From Demequina lutea (GTDB lineage: Bacteria > Actinomycetota > Actinomycetes > Actinomycetales > Demequinaceae), in NCBI RefSeq assembly GCF_013409005.1, contig NZ_JACBZO010000001.1, positions 248,001 to 312,000 on the forward strand: a stretch of DNA of 64,000 bases, given 5' to 3'. The notes beneath the pieces are model-generated. The model did not search any database, was not told where the DNA came from, and worked only from the letters and a program-made list of their open reading frames with translations. Of this stretch, positions 42,508 to 51,694 are shown piece by piece. Positions within the stretch are counted from its first letter, which is position 1; every line of letters starts with the position of its first letter. The translations under genes were made by a program, and so were the position numbers.

Positions 42508-43167
42508 TCACGCGCTAGGCCTGACCAGCCCGGTCTCGTACGCGATCACGACGGCCTGCACCCTGTCGCGCGCGCCCAGCTTGGCGAGCACCTTGCCGAC
42601 GTGGGTCTTGACGGTGGCCTCGGCGACGACCAGCTCGGCGCAGATCTCCTGGTTGGACAGGCCGCGCGCCATGAGGACCAGCACCTCGCGCTCGCGGTCG
42701 GTGAGGTCGGCCACGCCCGCGGCGTCGACCGGCTCGGGCATCGTGCTCACCAGGCGCGTCAACAGCCGCCGCGTGGTGGTCGGAGCGATGACCGCGTCTC
42801 CGGCGTGCACCGTGCGGATCGCGTGCAGCAGATCCTCGGGCGGCGCGTCCTTGAGCAAGAACCCGCTGGCGCCAGCCTTGATCGCGGCGACCACATACTC
42901 GTCGAGATCGAAGGTGGTGAGGATGATGACCTTGGAGCCCGAGCTTGCCGTGATCTCCGCGCATGCGTCGATGCCGTCGCGGCCGGGCATGCGCACGTCC
43001 ATGAGCACCACATCGGCGGGCGGGTCGAGAGCGGCGAGAGCCGTCACCGCGTCGTCGCCCGTGCCCGCCTCGACCACCACGTCCATGTCGGGCTGCGACG
43101 CAACCACCATGCGGAAGCCCGCACGAATGAGCTGCTGGTCGTCGACAAGCGCCACATGAATGGTCAT
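42508..43167 (-). CDS. NarL/LuxR-type response regulator
   Basis: This 219-residue product has a receiver domain with phospho-Asp57 (VVLMDVRMPG), an acidic pair (VDD, residues 8-10) and Lys in LLKDAPPED. It ends in a LuxR HTH (LTDREREVLVLMARGLSNQE, with VKTHVGKVL as the recognition part). It is encoded 34 bases after the kinase gene and 119 bases before the ATPase gene on the same strand. It most probably activates the ABC operon, like LiaR-, BceR- or DesR-type regulators. Confidence 0.92.
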   Translation of the reverse strand: MTIHVALVDDQQLIRAGFRMVVASQPDMDVVVEAGTGDDAVTALAALDPPADVVLMDVRMPGRDGIDACAEITASSGSKVIILTTFDLDEYVVAAIKAGASGFLLKDAPPEDLLHAIRTVHAGDAVIAPTTTRRLLTRLVSTMPEPVDAAGVADLTDREREVLVLMARGLSNQEICAELVVAEATVKTHVGKVLAKLGARDRVQAVVIAYETGLVRPSA

Positions 43168-43201
43168 AAGCGCCAGTATGCCGGTGCCGCTTGGGATGCG
43201 G

Positions 43202-44059
43202 TCACGCGCGGGCCTCTCCTGCGACGTCGTCCGTTGCCGGGCGGTCCCTTGCCGCGCCGGCGTCCCTTGCCATGCCGTCCCTAGCGCCAGCGTCGTCCCT
43301 GTGCGGAAGGGGCAGCCGCGCGCGCAACACGAAACCGCCGCCCGCCTTGGGCCCGGCCGTGAGCGTCCCGCCGAACACCGTCGCCCGCTGCCGCATCCCC
43401 TCGATGCCGCCGCCGTGGTCGTCCTTCCTCGCCGCGGCGCCGCGGCCGTCATCGCTCACGGTGAGTGTGACGTCGTCGTCCCCCCAGGTCAGTTGCAGGA
43501 ACGCCGCCGCCACGGGTCCCGCGTGCTTGAGCACGTTGGTCAGTCCCTCCTGGGCAATGCGATACACCGCCAGGCCCGCCCCGATCGGCAGGGGCCGCGG
43601 CGTCCCGGTGGTCACGTATGAGACCTCGAGCCCGCCCTCGCGGGTGGCCGCGACCAGCGCAGGGATGTCGCTGATGCTCGGCTGAGGGCCCATCTCGGCG
43701 GCCCCATCGGATTCCCTGAGCAGGCCCAGCAGTGCGCGCATCTCGGTCAGGGCCGAGCGGCCGACCTCGGCGATCGTGTCGAGCGTGCGCGCGGCGGCGG
43801 TGGGATCGGTGGGGGCCGCGAAGCGACCGCCGTCGGCCTGAGCGACCACCACGGAAAGGGTGTGGGCCACGACGTCGTGCATCTCGCGGGCGATGCGGGC
43901 GCGCTCGTCGGAGGCGGCGAGGGCCCTGGCGGCGTCGGCGTCCTTGGCGGAGGCAAGCTCGGCGGCGCGGGTGCGGAGGCGCTCGGTGCGCAGGCGAGCG
44001 AGAGCCCACGTGGCGACCGCGCTCGCGGCCACCGCGAGGGTCCACCCCAGCCAGATCAT
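43202..44059 (-). CDS. Sensor histidine kinase (HisKA_3 type), short sensor region
   Basis: This 285-residue product has a single N-terminal membrane helix (WLGWTLAVAASAVATWAL), a coiled-coil linker, the phospho-accepting His61 (REMHDVVAHTLSVV) and an ATPase domain (GLTNVLKHAG, DDGRGAAARK, GGGIEGMRQRA). It lacks any extracellular sensor loop, so it probably senses the membrane or takes its signal from the six permeases, as in BceS and LiaS systems. The open frame extends upstream into a 42-bp repeat (44119-44176), but the start at 44059 is more natural. Confidence 0.88.
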   Translation of the reverse strand: MIWLGWTLAVAASAVATWALARLRTERLRTRAAELASAKDADAARALAASDERARIAREMHDVVAHTLSVVVAQADGGRFAAPTDPTAAARTLDTIAEVGRSALTEMRALLGLLRESDGAAEMGPQPSISDIPALVAATREGGLEVSYVTTGTPRPLPIGAGLAVYRIAQEGLTNVLKHAGPVAAAFLQLTWGDDDVTLTVSDDGRGAAARKDDHGGGIEGMRQRATVFGGTLTAGPKAGGGFVLRARLPLPHRDDAGARDGMARDAGAARDRPATDDVAGEARA

Positions 44060-44118
44060 GGGGTCAGCGTATGCCCGGACGGGGCGGGCCGTATGGCGGG
44101 GCAGTCTCGCCCGAGCGC

Positions 44119-44176
44119 GGTACGGATTGAGCCACTGGGGGCCCGATGGGGTCATATCCCGGTACAAATCAAGCCA
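44119..44176 (+). repeat. Two units of a 41-42-bp dispersed repeat
   Basis: GGTACGGATTGAGCCA starts at 44119 and GGTACAAATCAAGCCA at 44161, 42 bases apart. The same phrase with the same spacing occurs four times at 49699-49838. The unit sits between the serpin gene and the kinase gene. Confidence 0.7.
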
Positions 44177-44210
44177 TCAGGCAGAGGGGCCCTGGAGGGC
44201 ATTGGGCGGG

Positions 44211-45503
44211 CTAGCGTGGGTCGAGCACCCTGCCAACGAACAGCACCGCGCCGGTGTCGGTGTCGCGGATCACGTACAGGAACGGGTGGTCGGCCCTGAT
44301 CTCGAGCGGCGGGTCCGCGGGCGCGCTTGTGGTGCCCATCATGATCGCCGTCGCGGCGGCGGCCTCGGTCCCGTCCTCGTCCACGATCACCTTGGTCGCG
44401 TGCACCGCACCCGACACCAGCAGTTTGGGTCCGATGCCATCGAGGCCCACCGTGCCAAATAGTCCTGTGACGCCTAGGCCTCCCTCGATCACTGCGCGCA
44501 AGTCGGTGGTCGACTCGGTCGTGAACTTGGGCAGCGCGAGGCTGTACGCCGTGTCGCTCGCGCCCGCGTCGATAGCGTCGAGCATCGACTGGTTCAAGGA
44601 CGCCTCCACGTCGCTGTAGTTGCCAACGGACGGCACGATGAGCGTCATCTCCAACTCGTCATACGCGTACGGGAGGGCGACCGCAACAAAGTCTTCTCCC
44701 TGGTAGACCTCCCCATGTTGCGAGCCGCTGTGCATCGTCGGCACGTCAACGGCGCTCCCATCAGGGAGCGTGAACGGCTCGTCGTAGGTGGCGTCGTGCT
44801 CGAACGGCGTCTGCCATTGAGCCTTCATGTAGAGCGCGTTGACGAGCGTCAGTCGAGAATCGGCGTTAAAGGCATCGGGAGTGACCAGCGTCGGGATCAG
44901 CCCCTCCGTGCGCTTGTCGATCCACGCGTTGATGTCCTTGGCGGACTTGGAGCCATCGGTCGCGAGCGGCTCGGTCTGGGCGCCCGCACCAAAGTAGCGC
45001 GCAAGGTCGTTGCGGTAACCGTCGAGCGGCGCAAAGTTGGTGTCGACAAAGATGCGATTGGCGACGCGGACGATCGCGTGGACTGGCTCTCCCTTGCCTG
45101 GCGCGGGGAGCGCGGCAGGGCCCGAAGACGCGAGTAGATCCAGGGAGTTGAAAGCGCCAAGCCGCGCGTCACCGGTGGTGGGGTAGGCGAAGAGCCCGTC
45201 GAGGGCATCGGCGACCTGCCCGGTTGCGCCCGCGTCGAGCATCCCGAAGGCCAGGCCGATGCTGAGCGGAGAGACGGCGGTGTTCTCGCCATCGGCGAGC
45301 GACGCGTGGAAGATGCGGAAGCCCGCGTCGTTGAGCGAGCGCGCAAGGTTTGAGGCGGCCGACGCGTCGGCGGCTGGGCGATCGACCACGGGGTCCCGCT
45401 GGGCGGCGCCAGGCGAGGCGCATGCAGTGAGTCCAAGTATGCCGATGGCGGCGAGTGCGGCGACTCCTCGGCGAGCGGAGTGGCGCCGAATACCTGCGGT
45501 CAT
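44211..45503 (-). CDS. Lipoprotein serpin (serine-protease inhibitor)
   Basis: This 430-residue product follows AAGGGGGTCACC. The N-terminus is a lipoprotein signal (GLTAC, Cys28). The rest is a full serpin: ISPL-like VSPLSIGLAFGM, NRIFVDTNF, TLVNALYMKAQW, and the hinge of the reactive loop VDEDGTEAAAATAIMM. The hinge has the small residues needed for loop insertion, so it should be inhibitory. The C-terminal DHPFLYVIRDTDTGAVLFVGRV is typical. The protease-cutting site lies around GTTSAPADP and cannot be assigned to a protease with certainty. It probably guards the cell surface against outside or own proteases. Confidence 0.92.
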   Translation of the reverse strand: MTAGIRRHSARRGVAALAAIGILGLTACASPGAAQRDPVVDRPAADASAASNLARSLNDAGFRIFHASLADGENTAVSPLSIGLAFGMLDAGATGQVADALDGLFAYPTTGDARLGAFNSLDLLASSGPAALPAPGKGEPVHAIVRVANRIFVDTNFAPLDGYRNDLARYFGAGAQTEPLATDGSKSAKDINAWIDKRTEGLIPTLVTPDAFNADSRLTLVNALYMKAQWQTPFEHDATYDEPFTLPDGSAVDVPTMHSGSQHGEVYQGEDFVAVALPYAYDELEMTLIVPSVGNYSDVEASLNQSMLDAIDAGASDTAYSLALPKFTTESTTDLRAVIEGGLGVTGLFGTVGLDGIGPKLLVSGAVHATKVIVDEDGTEAAAATAIMMGTTSAPADPPLEIRADHPFLYVIRDTDTGAVLFVGRVLDPR

Positions 45504-45656
45504 GGTGACCCCCTTTGTTAAGAGCAACGCACACAGGGCCTCAACCGTTGGGTAGGTCATGCCGAAGACTCTGTGGAGTTGTCGACACTTACTAGACAGA
45601 CGTCCCCGGATGGCGGTGTGATGGTAGGGAACGAATCGGGCAAAAGGGAGTGTCGG

Positions 45657-46088
45657 ATGGTCACGCGAGGCGAAGGCACGATCGATACGGCCGCGCTTCA
45701 CACGCTGACCCACCGGCTCGGCGAGGGCGCGTCACGATACGCGCCCGCGGCTCACGATGAAATTGACGGGCTTCCGGACCGCAACCCGGGTGAAGCGCTC
45801 GGCAAGTGCGAGCGGATCCCGGTGGGCCCCCGCGCCATCATCCTCGATTGCGGAACCTCGCGCGTTCCCGGCTTTACCCACGTGTTGTGGATCTCGGGGT
45901 CCGCAGAGGTGATGCTGGGGTCAAACACGATGGACAACTTCGGTCTCATCATTGGTCGTGTGGTTGGGGTCGAGGCCTACTCGTGGGAAGACTCCGAGCG
46001 GCTCAACGTCCGCGCGCCGGGCCTGGGCTGGGAGAACTTGCTCCGCGACGCGCAAGATGCCCTTGCTGGGTACCTCGCCGCCGCCTGA
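45657..46088 (+). CDS. Hypothetical protein, 143 aa
   Basis: An AAAAGGGAG site seven bases before the ATG at 45657 favours this start over earlier in-frame codons. The product is soluble, without membrane segments. It contains IPVGPRAIILDCGTSRVPGF then LWISGSAEVMLGSNTMDNFG, which reads like alternating strands of a small beta-rich fold. I do not recognise the family. It is divergent from the serpin gene, with about 150 bases between them. Confidence 0.6.
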   Translation: MVTRGEGTIDTAALHTLTHRLGEGASRYAPAAHDEIDGLPDRNPGEALGKCERIPVGPRAIILDCGTSRVPGFTHVLWISGSAEVMLGSNTMDNFGLIIGRVVGVEAYSWEDSERLNVRAPGLGWENLLRDAQDALAGYLAAA

Positions 46089-46118
46089 CGGCACCGGCGC
46101 CGCCGCCTTCGCGCAGAG

Positions 46119-46601
46119 TCAGTTTTCCGTTTCGGTCAGTTCCGCCGCATAGCCGGTCAGGGACCTGTGATAGCGGGGGAGCGTGGGGATGAGAGCCTCG
46201 AGAACCTGTCTGAGCGCCTCATCGTGGCGGCCCGCGCTGTGGAGCGCGAGGGCAAGGAAGGCCCGACGCGCGGCGTCGTAACCCGAGTCGCTCGGCACAC
46301 TGAGGAGCGCAAGCGCCTCGTCCGTCTCGCCCAGATTGCGCAGCGTGCTCGCCAACTGAATGCGCGCACGCGTGGCATGGGTGTCGTCGAGCCCCTCCGC
46401 CAACGCCTGCTTGTAGAGCGGAACGGCGTCGGTCTCGAGGCCCAAAGAGTCGTAAACACCGGCGAGCTCGAAGGTGGCGAGGGGGCCCGCTTCGGGGTGC
46501 CCCGCTAAGAGGTCGCGCATGCCCGCAACGGACTCCTCGGGGCGCGACTCGTCGAAGCCGGCCTCGTACCACGCGGCGACGCGCGCGTCCCAGTCGCTCA
46601 T
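46119..46601 (-). CDS. Tetratricopeptide-repeat protein
   Basis: This 160-residue product is built of helical repeats. Signature TPR positions are visible in [32 protein letters not shown] and [18 protein letters not shown]. The N-terminus ([15 protein letters not shown]) has no signal peptide, so it is cytoplasmic. An ATG two codons earlier is an alternative start. TPR proteins act as docking scaffolds; the partner is unknown. It is convergent with the hypothetical gene before it and divergent from purL. Confidence 0.85.
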   Translation of the reverse strand: MSDWDARVAAWYEAGFDESRPEESVAGMRDLLAGHPEAGPLATFELAGVYDSLGLETDAVPLYKQALAEGLDDTHATRARIQLASTLRNLGETDEALALLSVPSDSGYDAARRAFLALALHSAGRHDEALRQVLEALIPTLPRYHRSLTGYAAELTETEN

Positions 46602-46922
46602 GTCCATCGCAGCAGAGTGCCACATCTCGCGGCGCACGGGGGTTTGGCCGCGCACGCACCCCTCGGTCCGGTTGCGGGGGCCGCGTCCCGCCCGTTCGGG
46701 CCCCGCGTCGCGTGTGACGTCAACGGCGTACCGTCCCTGACATCTGCTGGCGTCCTCATGCGGCGTGTCTCGCGCGCCTCGCCGTCCGCCGAGCCCCTCC
46801 GGTGTCAGGGGCGGTACGGCAACGCGGCGCGGCAGCCGGTGGGAGGCGACGCGACGCCGTGCGCGAGGCCGAGCGCCGGTAGGCTGGGGGCAGCCTCCTT
46901 CCCCGTCCACGTAGGGACCCGC
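46602..46922. other. Non-coding region upstream of purL
   Basis: The open frame here lacks good starts or a recognisable product. It should hold the promoters for the divergent TPR gene and for purL. I see no purine riboswitch core or obvious operator. Confidence 0.4.
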
Positions 46923-49295
46923 ATGACCGACGCGCCCGCCGCCAGCCCCGCCTCCGCAGCCTCGCCCGACGCAAGTCCGGCGGGATCGCCCGCCGCAGCT
47001 TCGGCGGGCACGCACCTTGACACGGTCGAGCACGCCCAGACGACCGCAACCCAGGAGATGCCCTTCGCCGCGCTCGGCCTGAAGGCCGACGAGTACGAGC
47101 AAATTGTGGACCTCCTGGACCGCCGCCCCACGGCCGCCGAGCTCGCGATGTACTCCGTGATGTGGTCCGAGCATTGCTCCTACAAGTCGTCAAAGGTGCA
47201 CCTGCGCCAATTCGGCGACAAGACCACCGAGGCCATGAAGAAGCACCTCATGGTCGGCATCGGCGAGAACGCCGGCGTCGTGGACATCGGCGACAACTGG
47301 GCCGTGACCTTCAAGGTCGAGAGCCACAACCACCCCTCTTATGTGGAGCCGTATCAGGGTGCCGCGACCGGTGTGGGCGGCATCGTGCGCGACATCCTCG
47401 CGATGGGCGCGCGCCCCGTGGCGGTCATGGACGAGTTGCGGTTCGGCGCAATCGACCACCCCGACACCCAGCGCGTGGTTCACGGCGTGGTCGCGGGAGT
47501 GGGGGGCTACGGCAACTCGCTCGGCCTGCCCAACATCGGCGGAGGCTGCTCCTTCGATGCGTCGTTCCAAGGAAACCCCCTGGTCAACGCCCTATGCGTG
47601 GGCGTCATGAAGCACGAGGACATCCACTTGGCCAGCGCCGAGGGCGTGGGCAACAAGGTCGTGCTCTTCGGCGCGCGCACGGGTGGCGACGGCATCGGCG
47701 GCGCGTCGATCCTCGCCTCGGAAACCTTCGAGGGCGGCGTGCCCGCCAAGCGCCCCTCCGTCCAGGTGGGCGACCCCTTCATGGAGAAGGTGCTCATCGA
47801 GTGCTGCCTCGAGCTGTTCGCGGCCGATGTGGTGCAGGGCATCCAGGACCTGGGCGCGGCAGGGATTTCCTGCGCGACCAGCGAGCTCGCGTCCAACGGC
47901 TCCGGCGGAATGCACGTGTGGCTCGACGACGTGCTGCTGCGTGACCCGTCGCTCAATGCAGGCGAGATCCTCATGTCCGAATCCCAGGAACGCATGATGG
48001 CCGTCGTCACGCCCGAGAAGCTCGACGCGTTCATGGCGATCACCGGCAAGTGGGAGATCGAGTCCTCCGTGGTGGGCGAGGTCAACGACTCCGGCCGCCT
48101 CACGATCGATCACCACGGCCAGCGCATCGTCGACGTCGACCCGCGCACGGTGGCCCATGAGGGCCCCACGTACAACCGCCCCTACGCGCGTCCAGCGTGG
48201 ATGGACGGCCTGCAGGCGGACACGTCGGCGTCCCTCCCGATGCCGGCCGACGGCGACGCCCTTCTGGCGACGACGCTCGAGATGCTCGGCTCGCCCGCGC
48301 TCGCGGCGCGCGGCTGGGTGACCAGCCAATACGACCGCTACGTCCAGGGCAACACCGCGATGGCGCGGCCCGACGTGGTGGGCGTGGTCCGCGTCGACGA
48401 GGTGACGGGCCGCGGCGTCGCCATTGCCACTCGCTCCAATGATCGCTACACCAAGCTCGACCCGTACGCCGGTGCAGAGCAGGCCGTCGTGGCCGCGTAC
48501 CGCGCGGTCGCGATCGCCGGGGCAGAGCCGCGCGCCGTCACCGACGGGCTCAACTTCGGCTCGCCCGAGGACCCCGACTCGATGTGGCAGTTCGCGGAGG
48601 CGGTGCGCGGCATCGCCGATGCCTGCCTCGCGTTGGGCGTGCCCGTCACCGGCGGCAACGTGTCGCTCTACAACGGGACTGGCAAGCCAGGGCAGATCGA
48701 CTCGTCGATCAATCCGACCCCGATCGTGGGCATCCTGGGCGTGTTCGACGACGTCCGCCGGGCCACGCCCGCGGGCTGGCGCGAGGTGGGTCAGTCGCTG
48801 TACCTCGTGGGCGCGACGCGAGCCGAACTCGATGGCTCCGTCTTCGCTCAGGTGGCGGGCCACCTCGGCGGGCTCCCGCCCGCCGTCGACTTCGAGGCCG
48901 AGAAGGTGCTGGCCGAGGTCATGGTCTCCGCTTCGCGCGACGGCCTGACCGACGCGGCCCGCGAGGTCACCGAGGGCGGCCTCGCGACTGCGGTGGCGAT
49001 GGGTGCGCTGCGCTATGGCGTCGGCGCGCGAATCGTGCTCGACGAGGTCGTTGCCCGCGATGGCGTCACGCCCGCGCAGGCTTGGCTGAGCGAGTCGCAG
49101 GGCCGCGTGCTCGTGGCGGTCCCGCGCACGGAGGAGCCCCGTTGGGCCGACATGTTGACGGCGCGCGGAGTGCCATTCGCCCGCATCGGCGTGACTCAGG
49201 AGGAGCCTGTGATCGAGTTGCAGGGTCAGTTCACGCTACCGCTTGCGACGCTGCGTGACACCTGGGAAGCACTGCTTCCCGCACACTTCGCGTAG
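46923..49295 (+). CDS. purL: Phosphoribosylformylglycinamidine synthase, large subunit
   Basis: The ATG at 46923 gives 790 residues with an Ala/Ser/Pro-rich N-terminal extension of about 40 residues before [14 protein letters not shown]. The catalytic and nucleotide-binding segments of small-type PurL are present ([51 protein letters not shown]). It converts FGAR to FGAM with ammonia supplied by PurQ, working with PurS, for IMP synthesis. PurQ and PurS are not in the window. The length and lack of a glutaminase domain place it in the Gram-positive three-protein form. Confidence 0.96.
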   Translation: MTDAPAASPASAASPDASPAGSPAAASAGTHLDTVEHAQTTATQEMPFAALGLKADEYEQIVDLLDRRPTAAELAMYSVMWSEHCSYKSSKVHLRQFGDKTTEAMKKHLMVGIGENAGVVDIGDNWAVTFKVESHNHPSYVEPYQGAATGVGGIVRDILAMGARPVAVMDELRFGAIDHPDTQRVVHGVVAGVGGYGNSLGLPNIGGGCSFDASFQGNPLVNALCVGVMKHEDIHLASAEGVGNKVVLFGARTGGDGIGGASILASETFEGGVPAKRPSVQVGDPFMEKVLIECCLELFAADVVQGIQDLGAAGISCATSELASNGSGGMHVWLDDVLLRDPSLNAGEILMSESQERMMAVVTPEKLDAFMAITGKWEIESSVVGEVNDSGRLTIDHHGQRIVDVDPRTVAHEGPTYNRPYARPAWMDGLQADTSASLPMPADGDALLATTLEMLGSPALAARGWVTSQYDRYVQGNTAMARPDVVGVVRVDEVTGRGVAIATRSNDRYTKLDPYAGAEQAVVAAYRAVAIAGAEPRAVTDGLNFGSPEDPDSMWQFAEAVRGIADACLALGVPVTGGNVSLYNGTGKPGQIDSSINPTPIVGILGVFDDVRRATPAGWREVGQSLYLVGATRAELDGSVFAQVAGHLGGLPPAVDFEAEKVLAEVMVSASRDGLTDAAREVTEGGLATAVAMGALRYGVGARIVLDEVVARDGVTPAQAWLSESQGRVLVAVPRTEEPRWADMLTARGVPFARIGVTQEEPVIELQGQFTLPLATLRDTWEALLPAHFA

Positions 49296-49334
49296 GTACT
49301 GCCCGCTACGCCTCCGTCAAGGCACACTGAAGCC

Positions 49335-49691
49335 ATGGCGAAACGCATCGACTCCGCCGCTGGCCGGGCGGCAGTGGCCGCCGCGATCGACCCATCGGGC
49401 GCCCCCGCCGCGCGGCCCGTTCTGGCGACGGCGGTGAGGTTCACCCTCCAGCAACTCGAGGCTCGCGCGCCCGGTGGCAGCGTGGAGGTTCGTGTCCCTC
49501 CCTTTGGCGCCGTGCAGTGCATCGAGGGAACCTCGCACCGTCGCGGTACTCCCCCGGCGGTCGTCGAGACCGACGCGGACACGTGGTTGTCTCTCGCGAC
49601 GGGTGCCCTCACATGGGCCGATGCTGTGGCGAGCGGTCGCGTCCTTGCCTCGGGCGAGCGCGCCGATCTTGCGGCGTATCTGCCGCTCTAG
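49335..49691 (+). CDS. SCP-like (sterol carrier family) small protein
   Basis: This 118-residue product begins 40 bases after purL. The sequence VRFTLQQLEARAPGGSVEVR, then VPPFGAVQCIEG and WLSLATGALTWADAVASG, follows the actinobacterial sterol-carrier-like family that is often located beside purL or purF. The fold has a lipid-binding pocket, but actinobacteria of this kind lack sterols and the ligand is unknown. It probably shares the purL transcript. Confidence 0.8.
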   Translation: MAKRIDSAAGRAAVAAAIDPSGAPAARPVLATAVRFTLQQLEARAPGGSVEVRVPPFGAVQCIEGTSHRRGTPPAVVETDADTWLSLATGALTWADAVASGRVLASGERADLAAYLPL

Positions 49692-49698
49692 ACGCGCC

Positions 49699-49838
49699 GG
49701 TATAGAACAAGCCATTTGCCGTGTTTTGGGAGCGCGGATGGTACGGATCGAGCCATTTGCCGTGATTTGGGGGAGGGGGTGGTACGGATCGAGCCATTCG
49801 CGAAACTTTGGGCGCAGATGTCGGTACAAATCGAGCCA
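49699..49838 (+). repeat. Four units of a 41-42-bp dispersed repeat
   Basis: Units begin at 49699, 49740, 49781 and 49823 (spacing 41, 41, 42). The core is GGTACGGATCGAGCCATT, with the first unit reading GGTATAGAACAAGCCATT and the last GGTACAAATCGAGCCACC. Between cores, units 1 and 2 also share TTGCCGTGATTTGGG-like sequence. The cluster follows the SCP-like gene and precedes the sugar ABC operon. Two more units lie at 44119. Confidence 0.75.
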
Positions 49839-49915
49839 CCAGCCTGGTGGGAGTTGTGCCGAGATCGCCGGGGGAGGGCGTCGCACGCGCACTGTAAACG
49901 GTTGCATTGCGGTAA

Positions 49916-49929
49916 CGATAACGTTATCG
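49916..49929 (+). promoter_or_regulatory. LacI-type operator upstream of the second sugar ABC operon
   Basis: CGATAACGTTATCG is an exact palindrome with the central CpG typical of LacI/GalR operators. It lies about 280 bases before the binding-protein start. The remaining leader up to 50209 has no gene; GAGCAC-GAAGAA-GTGCTC near 50126 can form a small hairpin. Confidence 0.55.
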
Positions 49930-50209
49930 ATGAGCGAGCGGACGCCCTTGGCGGCGCGCTAGGGCTTGCAACGCGCCTAGTGCCTGTTTATGGTGGAAAT
50001 CACGGACTTCTCACTTAGGTGTGTAGCAGTGGTCTGAAGCACAATTGTCACTTTGTGTGTTGTATCGTTTGAAAAAGCATTACCCACACCAACCAGGCCT
50101 GCCAATGATGGCGGCGCCGGCGAGGGGAGCACGAAGAAGTGCTCCTGTTCTTGGCTTGCGTGTTTGTAAGCCTGTGCGCTCCTCCGCCGTTGTAACGGAA
50201 GGATGATCG

Positions 50210-51580
50210 ATGAAGAAGACTCGATGGATCGCGGCGGCGGCAACGACCGCCACCTTGATCGCGATGAGTGGGTGTTCCAGTAACACGGGTTCCAGCACCA
50301 CGACTAGTAGTAGCAACGCAGCCGCGCCCACGCTAAGTGGTGACTGCGCTCAGTTCCAGGCGTATGCCGGACACAGCGGATCGACTGTCACCATGTTCGG
50401 ATCCATTTTGAGTCCCGAATCGGATTCGCTTGCTACATCGTGGGCCGATTTCGAGAAGTGCACTGGCATCACGATCCAATACACAGGCTCAAACACGTTC
50501 GAATCTGACCTGCCTGTCAAGGTGAACGGCGGCAACGCCCCCGGCCTCGCGATCATCCCCCAGCCGGGGCTGCTCGCGCAGATGGTGGCGACGGGCACCG
50601 TGAAGGACCCGCCGGCACAGACGGTCACGAACGAGGGCAACTGGAACGACGCGTGGAAGAGCTATGGGAGCGTCGATGGAAAGTTCTATGCCGCCCCCAT
50701 GAGCTCCAACATGAAGTCCCTGGTGTGGTACTCACCCAAGTACTTCGCCGCCAACGGCTACACCGTGCCCACCACCTGGGCGGACATGATGACGCTGTCC
50801 GCCAAGATGGCGACCAACATGACCGGTGTGGCGAAGCCGTGGTGCGGTGGAATCGGCTCCGGCACCGCGACGGGCTGGCCCGCGACGGACTGGCTTGAGG
50901 AGGCCGTACTCGGCACCTATGGCGGCCAGGTCTACGACGACTGGATCAGCCACAAGGTGACATTCTCTGACCCCAAGATCCAGGCTGCGATGAAGACTGT
51001 CGCTGACTGGATGCTCAACCCCGCGTGGGTCAACGGCGGCTACGGCAACGTCCAGACGGTCGCGACCACGACCTTCCAAGATGCTGGGCTACCCATCCTG
51101 AAGAACGAGTGCGGGATGCTACAGCAGGCGTCCTTCTACGAGGCCCAGTGGCCCAAGGGCACCGATGTCAGCGAGAACGGCGACGTGTTCGCCTTCAAGT
51201 TGCCGGCAGTAGACCCGTCCATCTCGAACCCGGTCGAGGGCGGCGGCGAGTTCGTCACCGCGTTCGCTGACGATCCGGCGACGCAGGCGGTGCAGAACTA
51301 CCTGTCCAGCCCGGAGTGGGCAGACAGCCGCATCGCGGTTGCCCCGGGATGGGTATCGGCCAACGAGAAGGTTGACCAGACCCTCTATACCGACCCGATC
51401 GACAAGATCTCCGCTAAGTACCTGGCAGATCCGACGGCGACGTTCCGTTTCGACGCCTCCGACGCGATGCCAGCTGCTGTCGGTTCAGGCACCTTCTGGA
51501 AGGGCATGGTGGACTGGTTCGGCGGCAAGTCGGCTGCAGACGTCGCTAAAGAAATCGACGCCTCCTGGCCCACTAGCTAG
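50210..51580 (+). CDS. Alpha-glucoside-type sugar-binding lipoprotein
   Basis: This 456-residue product has a lipoprotein signal (LIAMSGC, Cys22), a Ser/Thr linker, and an extracellular solute-binding fold. The wording DLPVKVNGGNAPGLAIIPQPG, then AAPMSSNMKSLVWYSPKYF and WCGGIGSGTATGWPATDWLEE, is closest to AglE-type binders of alpha-glucosides. It is the first gene of an operon with two permeases but no enzyme and no ATPase. It is separated from the permeases by a strong hairpin, which should give it excess expression. Confidence 0.9.
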   Translation: MKKTRWIAAAATTATLIAMSGCSSNTGSSTTTSSSNAAAPTLSGDCAQFQAYAGHSGSTVTMFGSILSPESDSLATSWADFEKCTGITIQYTGSNTFESDLPVKVNGGNAPGLAIIPQPGLLAQMVATGTVKDPPAQTVTNEGNWNDAWKSYGSVDGKFYAAPMSSNMKSLVWYSPKYFAANGYTVPTTWADMMTLSAKMATNMTGVAKPWCGGIGSGTATGWPATDWLEEAVLGTYGGQVYDDWISHKVTFSDPKIQAAMKTVADWMLNPAWVNGGYGNVQTVATTTFQDAGLPILKNECGMLQQASFYEAQWPKGTDVSENGDVFAFKLPAVDPSISNPVEGGGEFVTAFADDPATQAVQNYLSSPEWADSRIAVAPGWVSANEKVDQTLYTDPIDKISAKYLADPTATFRFDASDAMPAAVGSGTFWKGMVDWFGGKSAADVAKEIDASWPTS

Positions 51581-51594
51581 CCTCTATCGCTGAT

Positions 51595-51629
51595 CCTCGG
51601 CCCCGGTCCGTTTCGGACCGGGGCCGAGG
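51595..51629 (+). terminator. 16-bp perfect hairpin after the binding-protein gene
   Basis: CCTCGGCCCCGGTCCG and its exact complement flank TTT. It lies 15 bases after the binding-protein stop, without a U-run, so it is likely a partial terminator or 3' stabiliser inside the operon. Confidence 0.75.
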
Positions 51630-51694
51630 AGCAAGCACCACTCGGTCAGCAGCGGTCGCTCGTCACCGCACATTGCACTCATAAGGGGGCCTCC

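Noticed and set aside
47592..48863. 423-codon minus-strand open frame opposite purL.
   Set aside because: Antisense shadow with His/Arg bias; purL motifs are on the plus strand.
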